DNA from: Microbacterium oxydans | GTDB taxonomy: Bacteria > Actinomycetota > Actinomycetes > Actinomycetales > Microbacteriaceae | DNA length: 64,000 nt | Direction of reading: 5' to 3' | NCBI RefSeq assembly: GCF_006540085.1 | Contig: NZ_BJOG01000001.1 | Coordinates: forward strand, 744,001 to 808,000 | Shown: positions 9,298-17,528 of the stretch, one piece after another | Layout: the number at the start of each line of letters is the position of its first letter | How positions within the stretch are numbered: the first letter of the stretch is position 1 | The notes under the pieces: generated by a model | Database searches by the model: none | Told to the model about the DNA's origin: nothing | The model's input: only the letters and a program-made list of their open reading frames with translations | Made by a program: the position numbers and the translations under genes

Positions 9298-9313
9298 TAG
9301 TACATATGTTCGA
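9298..9313. promoter_or_regulatory. LexA (SOS)-like box upstream of HNH gene
   Basis: TAGTACATATGTTCGA matches the actinobacterial SOS box TCGAAC-N4-GTTCGA with a perfect right half and 4 of 6 bases in the left half. It lies 11 bases before the HNH start codon and overlaps the putative -10 element, a position suited to repression. 13E12-family genes of M. tuberculosis are reported among LexA targets, which fits. Confidence 0.55.
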
Positions 9314-9420
9314 ATAGAGGAAGGGGATGTGGATGACTGGTGCTGATCGACAAGGGATCGTTGCGTTCCTGTGAGCAACTTCCAGACAACTGGCAGGGCC
9401 ACGCTGGCAGACTGGGGGAC

Positions 9421-9870
9421 ATGGTGACGTTGCTGCTGGACCAGACGCAACTGGAGGTCGTGCTCTCGCCGATCGAACGTGCCGCCACCTTCCACCGTGA
9501 CAACCTCCGGATCGCGCGCGACACCATCGCCAAGGTGCAGCTGACCGAAGATGCCTGGACCTGGCTCCGCGGCGTGCCGAACCCCGGCACGCACATCCCC
9601 GGCGTCCTCGCTGCCGGCAGCTGGAAGGCCGCGGGCAGCCTCGACTTCGTGCTGATCCGTCGCCGTCGTCCGAGCGTCGTGATCGATCTCGAGGGCGACG
9701 AGCAGTACCGCCGTCTGATCCTCACCACGAGCCACGGGCTCGCGCTCACGCAGGCTCTGCGACTCGACGTGTCGGATGAGCCCGCCAACGTCGAGGAGAT
9801 CGTGGCGACCGCGCCTGTGCCGGTCTCGAAGGGGCGCCGTCGTCCGGTCATCCGTCCTCGGCCTGCCTGA
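9421..9870 (+). CDS. Conserved hypothetical protein (149 aa)
   Basis: Not recognised. The chosen ATG opens with VTLLLDQTQLEVVLSPIERA. Likely a compact alpha/beta protein: a helical start, RIARDTIAKVQLTEDAWTWL, then GVPNPGTHIPGVLAAGSW, and a core SLDFVLIRRRRPSVVIDLEG followed by a helix and a basic proline-rich end. The pattern (strand with charged Arg cluster, VVIDLEGDEQYRRLILTT) resembles small PH-like/'membrane-associated' domains conserved in Microbacteriaceae, but I cannot name a family. No signal peptide or membrane helix. Upstream in-frame ATG at 9340 would add residues that look non-coding. Confidence 0.7.
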   Translation: MVTLLLDQTQLEVVLSPIERAATFHRDNLRIARDTIAKVQLTEDAWTWLRGVPNPGTHIPGVLAAGSWKAAGSLDFVLIRRRRPSVVIDLEGDEQYRRLILTTSHGLALTQALRLDVSDEPANVEEIVATAPVPVSKGRRRPVIRPRPA

Positions 9871-9922
9871 CGCGAGGCGGCTCAGGATTATGAATCCACG
9901 GTAGACCCGCTTCTGAATGCGG

Positions 9923-9955
9923 AACGCCCTCCGGGCCGAGAGGCCGGAGGGCGTT
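9923..9955. terminator. Bidirectional hairpin terminator
   Basis: Arms AACGCCCTCCGG (9923-9934) and CCGGAGGGCGTT (9944-9955) pair over 12 bases with a 9-base loop, followed by CTTCG. It lies between the convergent 149-residue gene and the ABC ATPase gene and can serve both. Confidence 0.8.
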
Positions 9956-9973
9956 CTTCGTCAGCCGAGTCGC

Positions 9974-12016
9974 TCAGTTGCGACCGTGTTCGTCGTGGCC
10001 GTGCTCGTCGTGACGGTGTTCGTCGTGACGGTGTTCGTCGTCAGGCTCGCTCTGCTCGCCGGCACCGGCGTCGGCGGTTCCGGACTGCTCGGTGCCGTGT
10101 TCGTCAGCGCCGAACCCGTCGGGCAGAGACTCCTCGGTGGGCGACTCCTCCGTGGGGGACTCCTCAGCGCCCGGCTCCTCGGCTTCGGATGCGGCGGTGT
10201 CGCCCGCCTCTCCGGAATCCGTCGATGCGGCCAGCGGCACCGTGTCGATGACACCGGTGGATGCGACGGTCCAGTGCGCGCCCTCGTCGGAGACGCCGCC
10301 CTCGCCGTGCTGCTCCTCGGCCGTCTGGTTCTCGGTGCTCAGCGGGTAATCCCTGGGTTCGTCCTCGTAGTAGGCGCGCGCAGCCGCCGCGAGCATGGAG
10401 CTCACCGCCGCGGAGCGCGGATCCTCGTCGTCGGCGGTGACAGCAGCGACATCGTCGGAGGAGTCGGAGTCGTCAGAGGTGGACGCGAGAGTGTCGTCCT
10501 CCGTTGGGCCTGCGCCGAGCTGGTCGTCGGACTCGTCGGTGTGCGTCGATTCGGGTGCGTCGTGAAGATCGGCGAAGACCTCGACACCGCTGTGGTGCTC
10601 GTTTCCGTTCGCCGGATCCGCTGCCTGATCGCCTGCTGCCTCGGCCGGTGCGGCGGAGCCGAACAGGATCTCATCGAACGATCGTTCCGGAGACTCCTCG
10701 GAGGGTGCCTGCTCGGCCTGCGCATGCTCCGCGTCGTGTTCGGCGGCAGGAGCTTCGTCCGTCGAAGCCGAGGCGTCGGACGAAGGCGCGTCCGATTCGT
10801 CCGACGTGTGCTCGGAGCGGTCGCCCGTGTCCACGGATGCGGCGAGGTCGTCGACAGGGGCCTCGCCCGCAGGGGCGGCTGCGGCCTCAGCCGCCCAGGC
10901 GGCAGCGGCTGCCACCGGGATCGCGACCACGGAGTCGGCCGGAGCCGGCCCGGCCACGGAGGTCTCCGCCCCGGTGACCTCCGCTGCGGTGTCTTCGGAA
11001 GCGGTGTCTTCGGAAGCGGTGTCTTCGGAAGCGATGTCCTCCGCCGCGGTGACCTCCGCTGCGGTGTCTTCGGGGGCCGTCGCAGCGAGCTGCGGTGGCG
11101 TCGCCGAGATGCTCGGGGCGAACCGGCCACCGCGCATCAGGTCGATGAAGACGTCTTCGAGTGTCGGCCCTCGCTGGACGAGGGTGCTCAGGGCGATGCC
11201 CGCGTCGGCGGCGACCGCTCCCACCGTGCCGGCGTCTCCGCCGCGCACCGTGAGGCCCGAACGCAGCACCTCGATGTCGAAGCCGGCCTCCTGCAGCGCG
11301 GTCGTCAGCGCGCTGCGGTCCGCGGCGTCCACGATGACGGATCCGCCCTTGGGGTCGGCGAGAGTCTCGATCCCGCTGGAGAGCACGAGCGTGCCCTTCG
11401 AGAGCACGAGCACGTTGTCGGCGACCTGCTCGACTTCGCTGAGGACGTGCGACGACACGAGGACCGTGCGCCCTTCGTCCGCGAGGCGACGCATCAGGAG
11501 TCGCATCCAGCGGATTCCCTCGGGGTCGAGTCCGTTGGCCGGTTCGTCGAACACGAGCGCGCCGGGATCGCCCAGCAGGGCGTGGGCGACGCTGAGCCGC
11601 TGACGCATGCCGAGGGAGAATCCCCCGATGCGGGAGCCGCCTTCACCCTCGAGGCCGACCAGGGAGAGCACTTCGCCGACGCGGGCCAGGGGGATGCCGT
11701 TCGCCTTGGCGGCGATGGTCAGCTGACGCTCGGCGGTGCGTCGAGGGCGGTAGACCGTCTCCTCGAGCACGGATCCGATGGTGCGCAACGGCTGCCGCAG
11801 CTCGGCGTACGCCGTGCCGCCGATGGTCGCCGTGCCCGAGGTGGCGCGCACCTGGCCGAGGAGGATCCGCAGCGTGGTGGTCTTGCCGGCACCGTTCGGG
11901 CCGAGGAAGGCGGTCACGGCACCGGGCTCCACGCGCGCGGAGAAGTCCGAGACGGCGGTCACCTCATTGAAGCGCTTCGTCACGTGCGTGAACTCGAGCA
12001 CCTGTCCTTCAGGCAT
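9974..12016 (-). CDS. ABC transporter ATPase with long acidic, His-tailed disordered extension
   Basis: 680 residues. Residues 1-300 are an ordinary ABC-2-type export ATPase: Walker A FLGPNGAGKTTT, signature FSLGMRQRLSVA, Walker B ALVFDEPANGLD and switch His in VLVSSHVLSEVEQ, then a small C-terminal beta domain ending TLEDVFIDLMRGG. Residues ~310-680 are low-complexity and very acidic: repeated SEDTA units, Glu/Asp/Ala/Ser-rich segments, EESPTEESPTEES, and a terminal histidine cluster DDEHRHDEHRHDEHGHDE. No permease gene is adjacent, so the partner is elsewhere. The tail may bind metal or act as a scaffold; this is speculation. Divergent from the 12130 gene. Confidence 0.85.
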   Translation of the reverse strand: MPEGQVLEFTHVTKRFNEVTAVSDFSARVEPGAVTAFLGPNGAGKTTTLRILLGQVRATSGTATIGGTAYAELRQPLRTIGSVLEETVYRPRRTAERQLTIAAKANGIPLARVGEVLSLVGLEGEGGSRIGGFSLGMRQRLSVAHALLGDPGALVFDEPANGLDPEGIRWMRLLMRRLADEGRTVLVSSHVLSEVEQVADNVLVLSKGTLVLSSGIETLADPKGGSVIVDAADRSALTTALQEAGFDIEVLRSGLTVRGGDAGTVGAVAADAGIALSTLVQRGPTLEDVFIDLMRGGRFAPSISATPPQLAATAPEDTAAEVTAAEDIASEDTASEDTASEDTAAEVTGAETSVAGPAPADSVVAIPVAAAAAWAAEAAAAPAGEAPVDDLAASVDTGDRSEHTSDESDAPSSDASASTDEAPAAEHDAEHAQAEQAPSEESPERSFDEILFGSAAPAEAAGDQAADPANGNEHHSGVEVFADLHDAPESTHTDESDDQLGAGPTEDDTLASTSDDSDSSDDVAAVTADDEDPRSAAVSSMLAAAARAYYEDEPRDYPLSTENQTAEEQHGEGGVSDEGAHWTVASTGVIDTVPLAASTDSGEAGDTAASEAEEPGAEESPTEESPTEESLPDGFGADEHGTEQSGTADAGAGEQSEPDDEHRHDEHRHDEHGHDEHGRN

Positions 12017-12129
12017 CCGTGACCTCTCGTCGCATTTGAACAGTTCCTCCCTATCCTGCCGGAAAAGCCTGTCGGATCCCGCATTTCGCGCGGAATACCG
12101 CCTTCCCCGGAAGGGGTAGCCTGGCGAGC

Positions 12130-13191
12130 GTGACCGAATCCCACGCTGCAGACCGCATCCTCGTCCGCACCGAAGGCGCGCTCGGACGACTCACCCTCAA
12201 CCGTCCGGAGGCGATCAACGCGCTCGACGTCGACATGATCGAGAGCCTCACCGCGGTCCTGAACGCCTGGCGTGACGACACCGACGTGCAGATCGTGCTG
12301 CTCGACGGGGCAGGCGAGCGCGGCATGTGCGCGGGAGGCGACGTGCGCGCTCTGCACGGGCAGATCGTCGCGGGTCAGGCTGACCAGACGGCGGAGTTCT
12401 TCCGTGCGGAGTACGCCTTGAACGCCATGATCGCCGAGTATCCCAAGCCCGTGGTGGCACTGGCCGACGGCATCACGATGGGTGGTGGCATCGGGCTGGC
12501 CGGCCACGCCGCGATCCGCATCGTCACGGAACGCTCGAAGCTCGCTATGCCGGAGACCCGTATCGGATTCACTCCCGACGTCGGGGGAACCTGGCTGCTC
12601 GGCCGCGCTCCTGGGCGTCTGGGCGAGTACTTCGGTCTCACCGGATCCACCATGAGCGGCGCTGATGCCGTCTACCTCGGCTTCGCGGATCACTTCGTGC
12701 CATCCGACCGTCTGGACGCATTGCGCGAGGCCCTCGCCTTCCGTGCCGACCCGACCGGTCCCAGTGAGATCGTGCTGCTGTTCGACGAGACCCCGGAGCC
12801 CTCGCAGCTCCCGGACGCGCGCGCGTGGATCGATGAGGCCTTTTCCGCCCCCACCGTGAGCGAGATCGTCGAACGATTGAAGGCTCAGGGGACGACGGAG
12901 GCGGCGGCGACCGCTGACCTGCTCGAAGACCTCGCGCCCACCGGGCTCACCGTGACGCTCGACGCCGTCCGCGAGGCGCGCGACCTGCCGGGGCTCCGCG
13001 CGGCGCTGGAGGGCGAGTACCGTCGCGTGATGTGGTTCGTGAACGAGCATCCCGACCTCGTCGAGGGCATCAGAGCGCAGATCGTCGACAAGGACCGCGA
13101 TCCGAAGTGGAACCCGCCCACGCTCGCCGAGCTCGCGCCCGACGCCGGCGCCCCCGCGCGCGACTACGTCCCGCAGCCCACGTTGTTCTGA
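12130..13191 (+). CDS. 3-hydroxyisobutyryl-CoA hydrolase-like (crotonase superfamily)
   Basis: 353 residues, GTG start. Crotonase fold with oxyanion-hole segments CAGGDVRALH and MGGGIGLAGHA, and the acidic catalytic region MPETRIGFTPDVGGTWLL. Length and the C-terminal helical part (FSAPTVSEIVERL ... HPDLVEGIRAQIVDKDRDPKW) match HIBYL-CoA hydrolases of valine degradation rather than short enoyl-CoA hydratases; the RAQIVDKDRDPKWNP-type ending is diagnostic of that subfamily. It would release 3-hydroxyisobutyrate from its CoA ester. It stands alone, divergent from the ABC ATPase, with no valine pathway neighbours. An enoyl-CoA hydratase role is less likely. Confidence 0.85.
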   Translation: MTESHAADRILVRTEGALGRLTLNRPEAINALDVDMIESLTAVLNAWRDDTDVQIVLLDGAGERGMCAGGDVRALHGQIVAGQADQTAEFFRAEYALNAMIAEYPKPVVALADGITMGGGIGLAGHAAIRIVTERSKLAMPETRIGFTPDVGGTWLLGRAPGRLGEYFGLTGSTMSGADAVYLGFADHFVPSDRLDALREALAFRADPTGPSEIVLLFDETPEPSQLPDARAWIDEAFSAPTVSEIVERLKAQGTTEAAATADLLEDLAPTGLTVTLDAVREARDLPGLRAALEGEYRRVMWFVNEHPDLVEGIRAQIVDKDRDPKWNPPTLAELAPDAGAPARDYVPQPTLF

Positions 13192-13194
13192 GCC

Positions 13195-13250
13195 CTCGGG
13201 GTCAGGGCGGGCACTCGGGGTCAGGGCGGGCACTCGGGGTCAGGGCGGGT
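13195..13250 (+). repeat. 19-bp tandem repeat, three copies
   Basis: CTCGGGGTCAGGGCGGGCA at 13195-13213 and 13214-13232, then a third copy ending ..GGGT at 13233-13250. It begins 4 bases after the stop of the hydrolase gene. The remaining ~210 bases before the exporter gene show no ORF and no clear terminator; a promoter for the exporter probably lies here. Confidence 0.9.
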
Positions 13251-13463
13251 CGCGGTTCCGCAGTGCGCTGCAATCAGCCGCACTTGTTCGCCCGCGTGCA
13301 GAAACCGCAGATCGGGGCGGGAAGCGGTTCGCTGTGAGCGAAGGTCCACCATGAGGGGGATACGAATGTCCGCGGATCGTGGCACTCTGTCTTGTGGCCG
13401 ATTGTCGGTCGGCATCCGTCTGCCGAGAAATCCGCCGTTTCATCCTTCCTAGAAAGTCCGCCT

Positions 13464-15191
13464 GTGCTGGGAAAAATCCTCCTCCGTTATCTCTCCCGAT
13501 ACCGATGGCTGTTGCTCGCCGTGCTGGTGTTCCAGCTCGCGAGCGTGGCAGCCACTCTCTACCTCCCGCGCCTGAACGCCGACATCATCGACAAGGGCGT
13601 CGCCCGGGGCGACACCGGGTACATCTGGAGCACCGGTCTGTTCATGCTCGCGGTCTCGCTGGGGCAGATCATCGCCTCGGTCACCGCGACCTACTTCGCC
13701 GCGCGTGCAGCGATGGGTGCCGGGCGCGACATCCGCGCCGACGTCTTCGGCAAGGTCAGCGGCTTCTCCGAGCGTGAGGTGTCGCAGTTCGGTGCCGGTT
13801 CGCTCATCACCCGCAACACGAACGATGTGCAGCAGGTGCAGATGCTGGCCATGATGGGCGCGACCATGCTCGTCACGGCGCCGCTGCTCGCGATCGGCGG
13901 CATCTTCTTCGCGGTCCAGACCAACGTCGGACTCAGCTGGCTGATCGCCGTCTCGGTGCCGCTGCTGCTCATCCTGGCTGCCCTCGTCATCGGCCGCATG
14001 GTGCCGCTGTTCCGCAGTTACCAGGGCAAGCTCGACAACGTCAACCGCATCATGCGCGAGCAGCTCACGGGCGTCCGCGTGGTGCGTGCCTTCGTGCGCG
14101 AGCGCATCGAGGAGGAGCGCTTCCGCGGGGCGAACACCGACATCATGGTCGTGGGCCGCAAGGTCGGCTCGCTCTTCGTGCTGCTGTTCCCGCTGTTCAT
14201 GCTCATCCTCAACGTCACGGTCGTCTCGGTCATCTGGTTCGGCGGTATCGAGGTGAACAACGGCACGGTGCAGGTCGGCACGCTGTTCGCCTTCATGCAG
14301 TACATCGGTCAGATCATGGGCGGCGTCATCATGGCGAGCTTCATGGCGATGATGATCCCGCGCGCCGCAGTCTCGGCCGAGCGCATCGGCGAGGTGCTCG
14401 ACTCCGAGTCCACCCTCGTGCGTCCGGAGAACGGCGTCACCGAGTTCCCGGTCCCCGGATCCGTGGCGCTCGACGATGTCGAGTTCACCTACCCCGGGGC
14501 GGACTCGCCGGTGCTCACGGGCATCAGCTTCGCCGCCCAGCCGGGCGAGACCGTCGCGATCGTCGGCTCCACCGGTTCGGGCAAGACGACGCTGATCTCC
14601 CTCATCCCTCGGCTCTTCGACGTCTCGGGCGGATCCGTGCACGTCGGAGGCACCGACGTGCGCGAGGCCGACGTCGAGTCGCTCTGGGACAGCATCGGCC
14701 TGGTGCCGCAGCGTCCGTTCCTCTTCACCGGCACCGTCGCGTCGAACCTGCGCTACGGCCGTGAGGAGGCCACCGACGAAGAGCTGTGGCACGCGCTCGA
14801 CATCGCACAGGGTCGTGACTTCGTGGAGGAGATGCCGGACGGTCTCGATTCCCGCATCGCCCAGGGCGGCACGAACGTCTCCGGCGGTCAGCGTCAGCGG
14901 CTCGCGATCGCCCGCGCGATCGTGCACCAGCCGAAGATCCTCGTCTTCGACGACTCGTTCTCCGCTCTCGACCTGACAACAGACGCGCGGCTCCGCCAAG
15001 CGCTGTGGCGGGAACTCCCGCACGTCACGAAGATCGTGGTCGCCCAGCGCATCTCCACCATCACGGATGCCGACCGCATCGTCGTGCTCGACGGCGGCAC
15101 CATGGTGGGCGTCGGCACGCATGAGGAGCTGCTCGAGACGAGCGATACCTACCGAGAGATCGTCGAATCGCAGCTGGGGGTGGACGCATGA
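13464..15191 (+). CDS. Heterodimeric ABC exporter subunit 1 (degenerate-site type)
   Basis: 575 residues from the GTG at 13464 (VLGKILLRYLSRYRW is the expected N-terminus; an upstream ATG at 13392 would add 24 unlikely residues). Six-helix type I exporter domain (about 1-320), then an NBD with Walker A IVGSTGSGKTT, signature NVSGGQRQRL and Walker B ILVFDDSFSALD. The residue after the Walker B Asp is Asp, not the catalytic Glu, as in asymmetric exporters such as TM287. The switch histidine is also replaced (VVAQRIS). Its stop overlaps subunit 2 (ATGA). Likely MdlA/BmrC-type efflux; substrate unknown. Confidence 0.9.
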   Translation: MLGKILLRYLSRYRWLLLAVLVFQLASVAATLYLPRLNADIIDKGVARGDTGYIWSTGLFMLAVSLGQIIASVTATYFAARAAMGAGRDIRADVFGKVSGFSEREVSQFGAGSLITRNTNDVQQVQMLAMMGATMLVTAPLLAIGGIFFAVQTNVGLSWLIAVSVPLLLILAALVIGRMVPLFRSYQGKLDNVNRIMREQLTGVRVVRAFVRERIEEERFRGANTDIMVVGRKVGSLFVLLFPLFMLILNVTVVSVIWFGGIEVNNGTVQVGTLFAFMQYIGQIMGGVIMASFMAMMIPRAAVSAERIGEVLDSESTLVRPENGVTEFPVPGSVALDDVEFTYPGADSPVLTGISFAAQPGETVAIVGSTGSGKTTLISLIPRLFDVSGGSVHVGGTDVREADVESLWDSIGLVPQRPFLFTGTVASNLRYGREEATDEELWHALDIAQGRDFVEEMPDGLDSRIAQGGTNVSGGQRQRLAIARAIVHQPKILVFDDSFSALDLTTDARLRQALWRELPHVTKIVVAQRISTITDADRIVVLDGGTMVGVGTHEELLETSDTYREIVESQLGVDA

Positions 15192-17449
15192 GCGCGCAGA
15201 ACGACGACCAGCGCAAGGCCAAGCGGGGCCGCGGCAAGGCAGCTTCGTCCGTCGCCGAGGTCGAGCTGACCGCCGAGGAGAAGTACGAGGCCGAGCTCGC
15301 CGAGCAGGCGCGTCAGAACTCCGGCGACTGGGACAGCGTCGCACCGGGCAAGGCCGACAACTTCGGCCCCAGCTTCGCGCGCATGATCGGGCTGCTGAAG
15401 CCCTCGGCCATCTGGTTCGTCTTCGTGTCGATCCTCGGCGCGATCGGCGTGGTCCTGACGGTCGCAGCGCCCAAGGTGCTCGCCGAGGCGACCAACCTCG
15501 TCTACAAGGGCTTCATCTCCATCCAGCTCGGTCAGCCCACCGACGGCTTCCCCGGCTTCCCCGCCGGCACGTCGCAGGACGTGGTGGTCGACGCGCTGCG
15601 GGCAGGCGGACAGGACGACTTCGCGAACCAGGTCGGCGCGCTGGGAGACTTCACGGTCGGCCAGGGCATCGACTTCGACGCGCTGCGGCTCGTCATCGCC
15701 GCCGTGCTCGGCATCTACGTGGCCGCCGCCTTCCTCACCTGGATCCAGGGTTACGTCATCAACGTGATCATGGTGCGCACCATGTGGCGACTGCGCGAAT
15801 CGGTCGAGGCGAAGATCAACCGCCTGCCCCTGGCGTACTTCGACAAGGTGCAGCGCGGCGAGCTGATCTCGCGCGTCACGAACGACATCGACAACATCAC
15901 GCAGACGATGCAGCAGTCGCTCTCGGGCGCACTCACCTCGGTGCTCACCGTGATCGGCGTGCTCGTGATGATGTTCTCGATCTCATGGCAGCTCGCCCTC
16001 GTGGCCCTCATCACGCTGCCTCTCATGGGCGTGATCTTCGGCATCATCGGACCGCGGTCGCAGAAGGCCTTCGGCACGCAGTGGCGCAAGGTCGGCCGGC
16101 TCAACGCCCGTGTCGAGGAGGCGTTCTCTGGCCACGCGCTGGTGAAGGTTTTCGGTCGCGAGAAGGACGCACTGGACAAGTTCCAGGACGAGAACGAAGA
16201 GCTGTTCCAGGCGAGCTTCAAGGCGCAGTTCCTCTCCGGCATCATCATGCCGGCGATGATGTTCGTCGGGAACCTCAGCTACGTGGGCATCGCGGTGCTC
16301 GGTGGTCTGATGGTCGCCAACGGTCAGCTCCGCCTCGGCGACGTGCAGGCGTTCATCCAGTACTCGCAGCAGTTCACGCAGCCGCTGTCCGAGCTGGGCG
16401 GAATGGCCGCTGTCGTGCAGTCCGGCACCGCCTCCGCCGAGCGTGTGTTCGAACTGCTGGACGCCGAGGAGCAGGAGGCCGACGACGCCGATGCTCCCGA
16501 GCTCGTGGAGGGCAAGGGCGTCATCGAGTTCGAGAACGTCGCGTTCTCGTACACGCCGGATCGTCCGCTCATCCGTGATCTGTCGTTCCGGGTGGAGCCG
16601 GGTCAGACCGTCGCGATCGTCGGTCCGACCGGTGCGGGCAAGACGACGCTGGTCAACCTGATCATGCGCTTCTACGAGCTCAGCGGTGGACGGATCATGC
16701 TCGACGGGCAGGACATCGCCGAGGTGACCCGCGACGAGCTGCGTTCGCGCACCGGCATGGTGCTCCAGGACCCGTGGCTGTTCGCCGGCAGCATCCGCGA
16801 GAACATCCGCTACGGTCGCTCGACCGCGACCGATGAAGAGGTCCTCGCCGCAGCCAGGGCCACCTACGTCGACCGCTTCGTGCACGCCCTCCCCGAGGGA
16901 TACGACACGGTGCTCGACGAGGATGCAGCGAACGTGTCGGCCGGTGAGCGTCAGCTCATCACCATCGCGCGGGCGTTCGTCGCACAGCCGTCGATCCTCA
17001 TCCTCGATGAGGCCACGTCGGCGGTCGACACCCGCACCGAACTGCTGCTGCAGCACGCGATGGCCGCGCTCCGAGAGGGGCGCACGTCGTTCGTGATCGC
17101 GCACCGACTGTCGACCATCCGCGATGCCGACCTCATCCTGGTGATGGAGCACGGCGACATCGTGGAGAAGGGTACGCACGACGAGCTCATCGCCGCGCAG
17201 GGCGCCTATTGGCGTCTGTACCAGTCGCAGTTCGAGCAGGCCGCGACCGACATCGACGCCGAAGACGCTCTCACGGGAACGACGCCGGTCGTCGTCACCG
17301 GCGAAGCGGGCGACACCGATGCTGCGGGCGCGGAGGCTGCAGCCGCTGTGGCCGGCGCGTCCGTCGGCGCACAGGTGCCGGCAGCCGAGACGGCCGCGGC
17401 GCAGGCCCTGCTGGAAGACGGCGCTGACGGCTCCGATCACCGCTCCTGA
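15188..17449 (+). CDS. Heterodimeric ABC exporter subunit 2 (canonical Walker B)
   Basis: 753 residues, starting inside the stop of subunit 1. A charged ~60-residue cytoplasmic lead, a six-helix membrane domain with a long extracellular insertion between helices 1 and 2 (about residues 115-160), then the NBD: Walker A IVGPTGAGKTT, signature NVSAGERQLI, Walker B ILILDEATSAVD, switch His in FVIAHRLST. The signature departs from LSGGQ, which together with the Asp in subunit 1 places both deviations in the same composite ATP site. The last ~80 residues are an Ala/Asp-rich tail without homology signal. Confidence 0.9.
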   Translation: MSAQNDDQRKAKRGRGKAASSVAEVELTAEEKYEAELAEQARQNSGDWDSVAPGKADNFGPSFARMIGLLKPSAIWFVFVSILGAIGVVLTVAAPKVLAEATNLVYKGFISIQLGQPTDGFPGFPAGTSQDVVVDALRAGGQDDFANQVGALGDFTVGQGIDFDALRLVIAAVLGIYVAAAFLTWIQGYVINVIMVRTMWRLRESVEAKINRLPLAYFDKVQRGELISRVTNDIDNITQTMQQSLSGALTSVLTVIGVLVMMFSISWQLALVALITLPLMGVIFGIIGPRSQKAFGTQWRKVGRLNARVEEAFSGHALVKVFGREKDALDKFQDENEELFQASFKAQFLSGIIMPAMMFVGNLSYVGIAVLGGLMVANGQLRLGDVQAFIQYSQQFTQPLSELGGMAAVVQSGTASAERVFELLDAEEQEADDADAPELVEGKGVIEFENVAFSYTPDRPLIRDLSFRVEPGQTVAIVGPTGAGKTTLVNLIMRFYELSGGRIMLDGQDIAEVTRDELRSRTGMVLQDPWLFAGSIRENIRYGRSTATDEEVLAAARATYVDRFVHALPEGYDTVLDEDAANVSAGERQLITIARAFVAQPSILILDEATSAVDTRTELLLQHAMAALREGRTSFVIAHRLSTIRDADLILVMEHGDIVEKGTHDELIAAQGAYWRLYQSQFEQAATDIDAEDALTGTTPVVVTGEAGDTDAAGAEAAAAVAGASVGAQVPAAETAAAQALLEDGADGSDHRS

Positions 17450-17465
17450 CCTACGGCATCAACGC

Positions 17466-17504
17466 ACGACGCCCCACCGCCGCTCACGCGGGGTGGGGCG
17501 TCGT
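17466..17504. terminator. Bidirectional hairpin terminator
   Basis: Arms ACGACGCCCCACC (17466-17478) and GGTGGGGCGTCGT (17492-17504) are perfectly complementary over 13 bases with a 13-base loop. It separates the exporter operon from the convergent carboxypeptidase gene. Confidence 0.8.
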
Positions 17505-17528
17505 CGTAGGCGATCGCCGGGGAGTGCG

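Noticed and set aside
9303..9305. ATG at 9305 as the HNH start
   Set aside because: It lies within the LexA-like box and upstream of the likely transcript start; the ATG at 9287 suits the -10 position better.
9917..12022. 701-residue open frame opposite the ABC ATPase
   Set aside because: It is the antisense of a GC-rich gene with clear Walker and signature motifs; its translation is low-complexity with no family features.
13392..13463. ATG at 13392 as the exporter start
   Set aside because: It adds 24 residues unlike family N-termini; the GTG at 13464 begins the conserved sequence.
13449..15344. Long minus-strand frames opposite the exporter genes
   Set aside because: Composition bias of a high-GC genome leaves the opposite strand open; no start signals or motifs, and the + strand carries conserved ABC domains.
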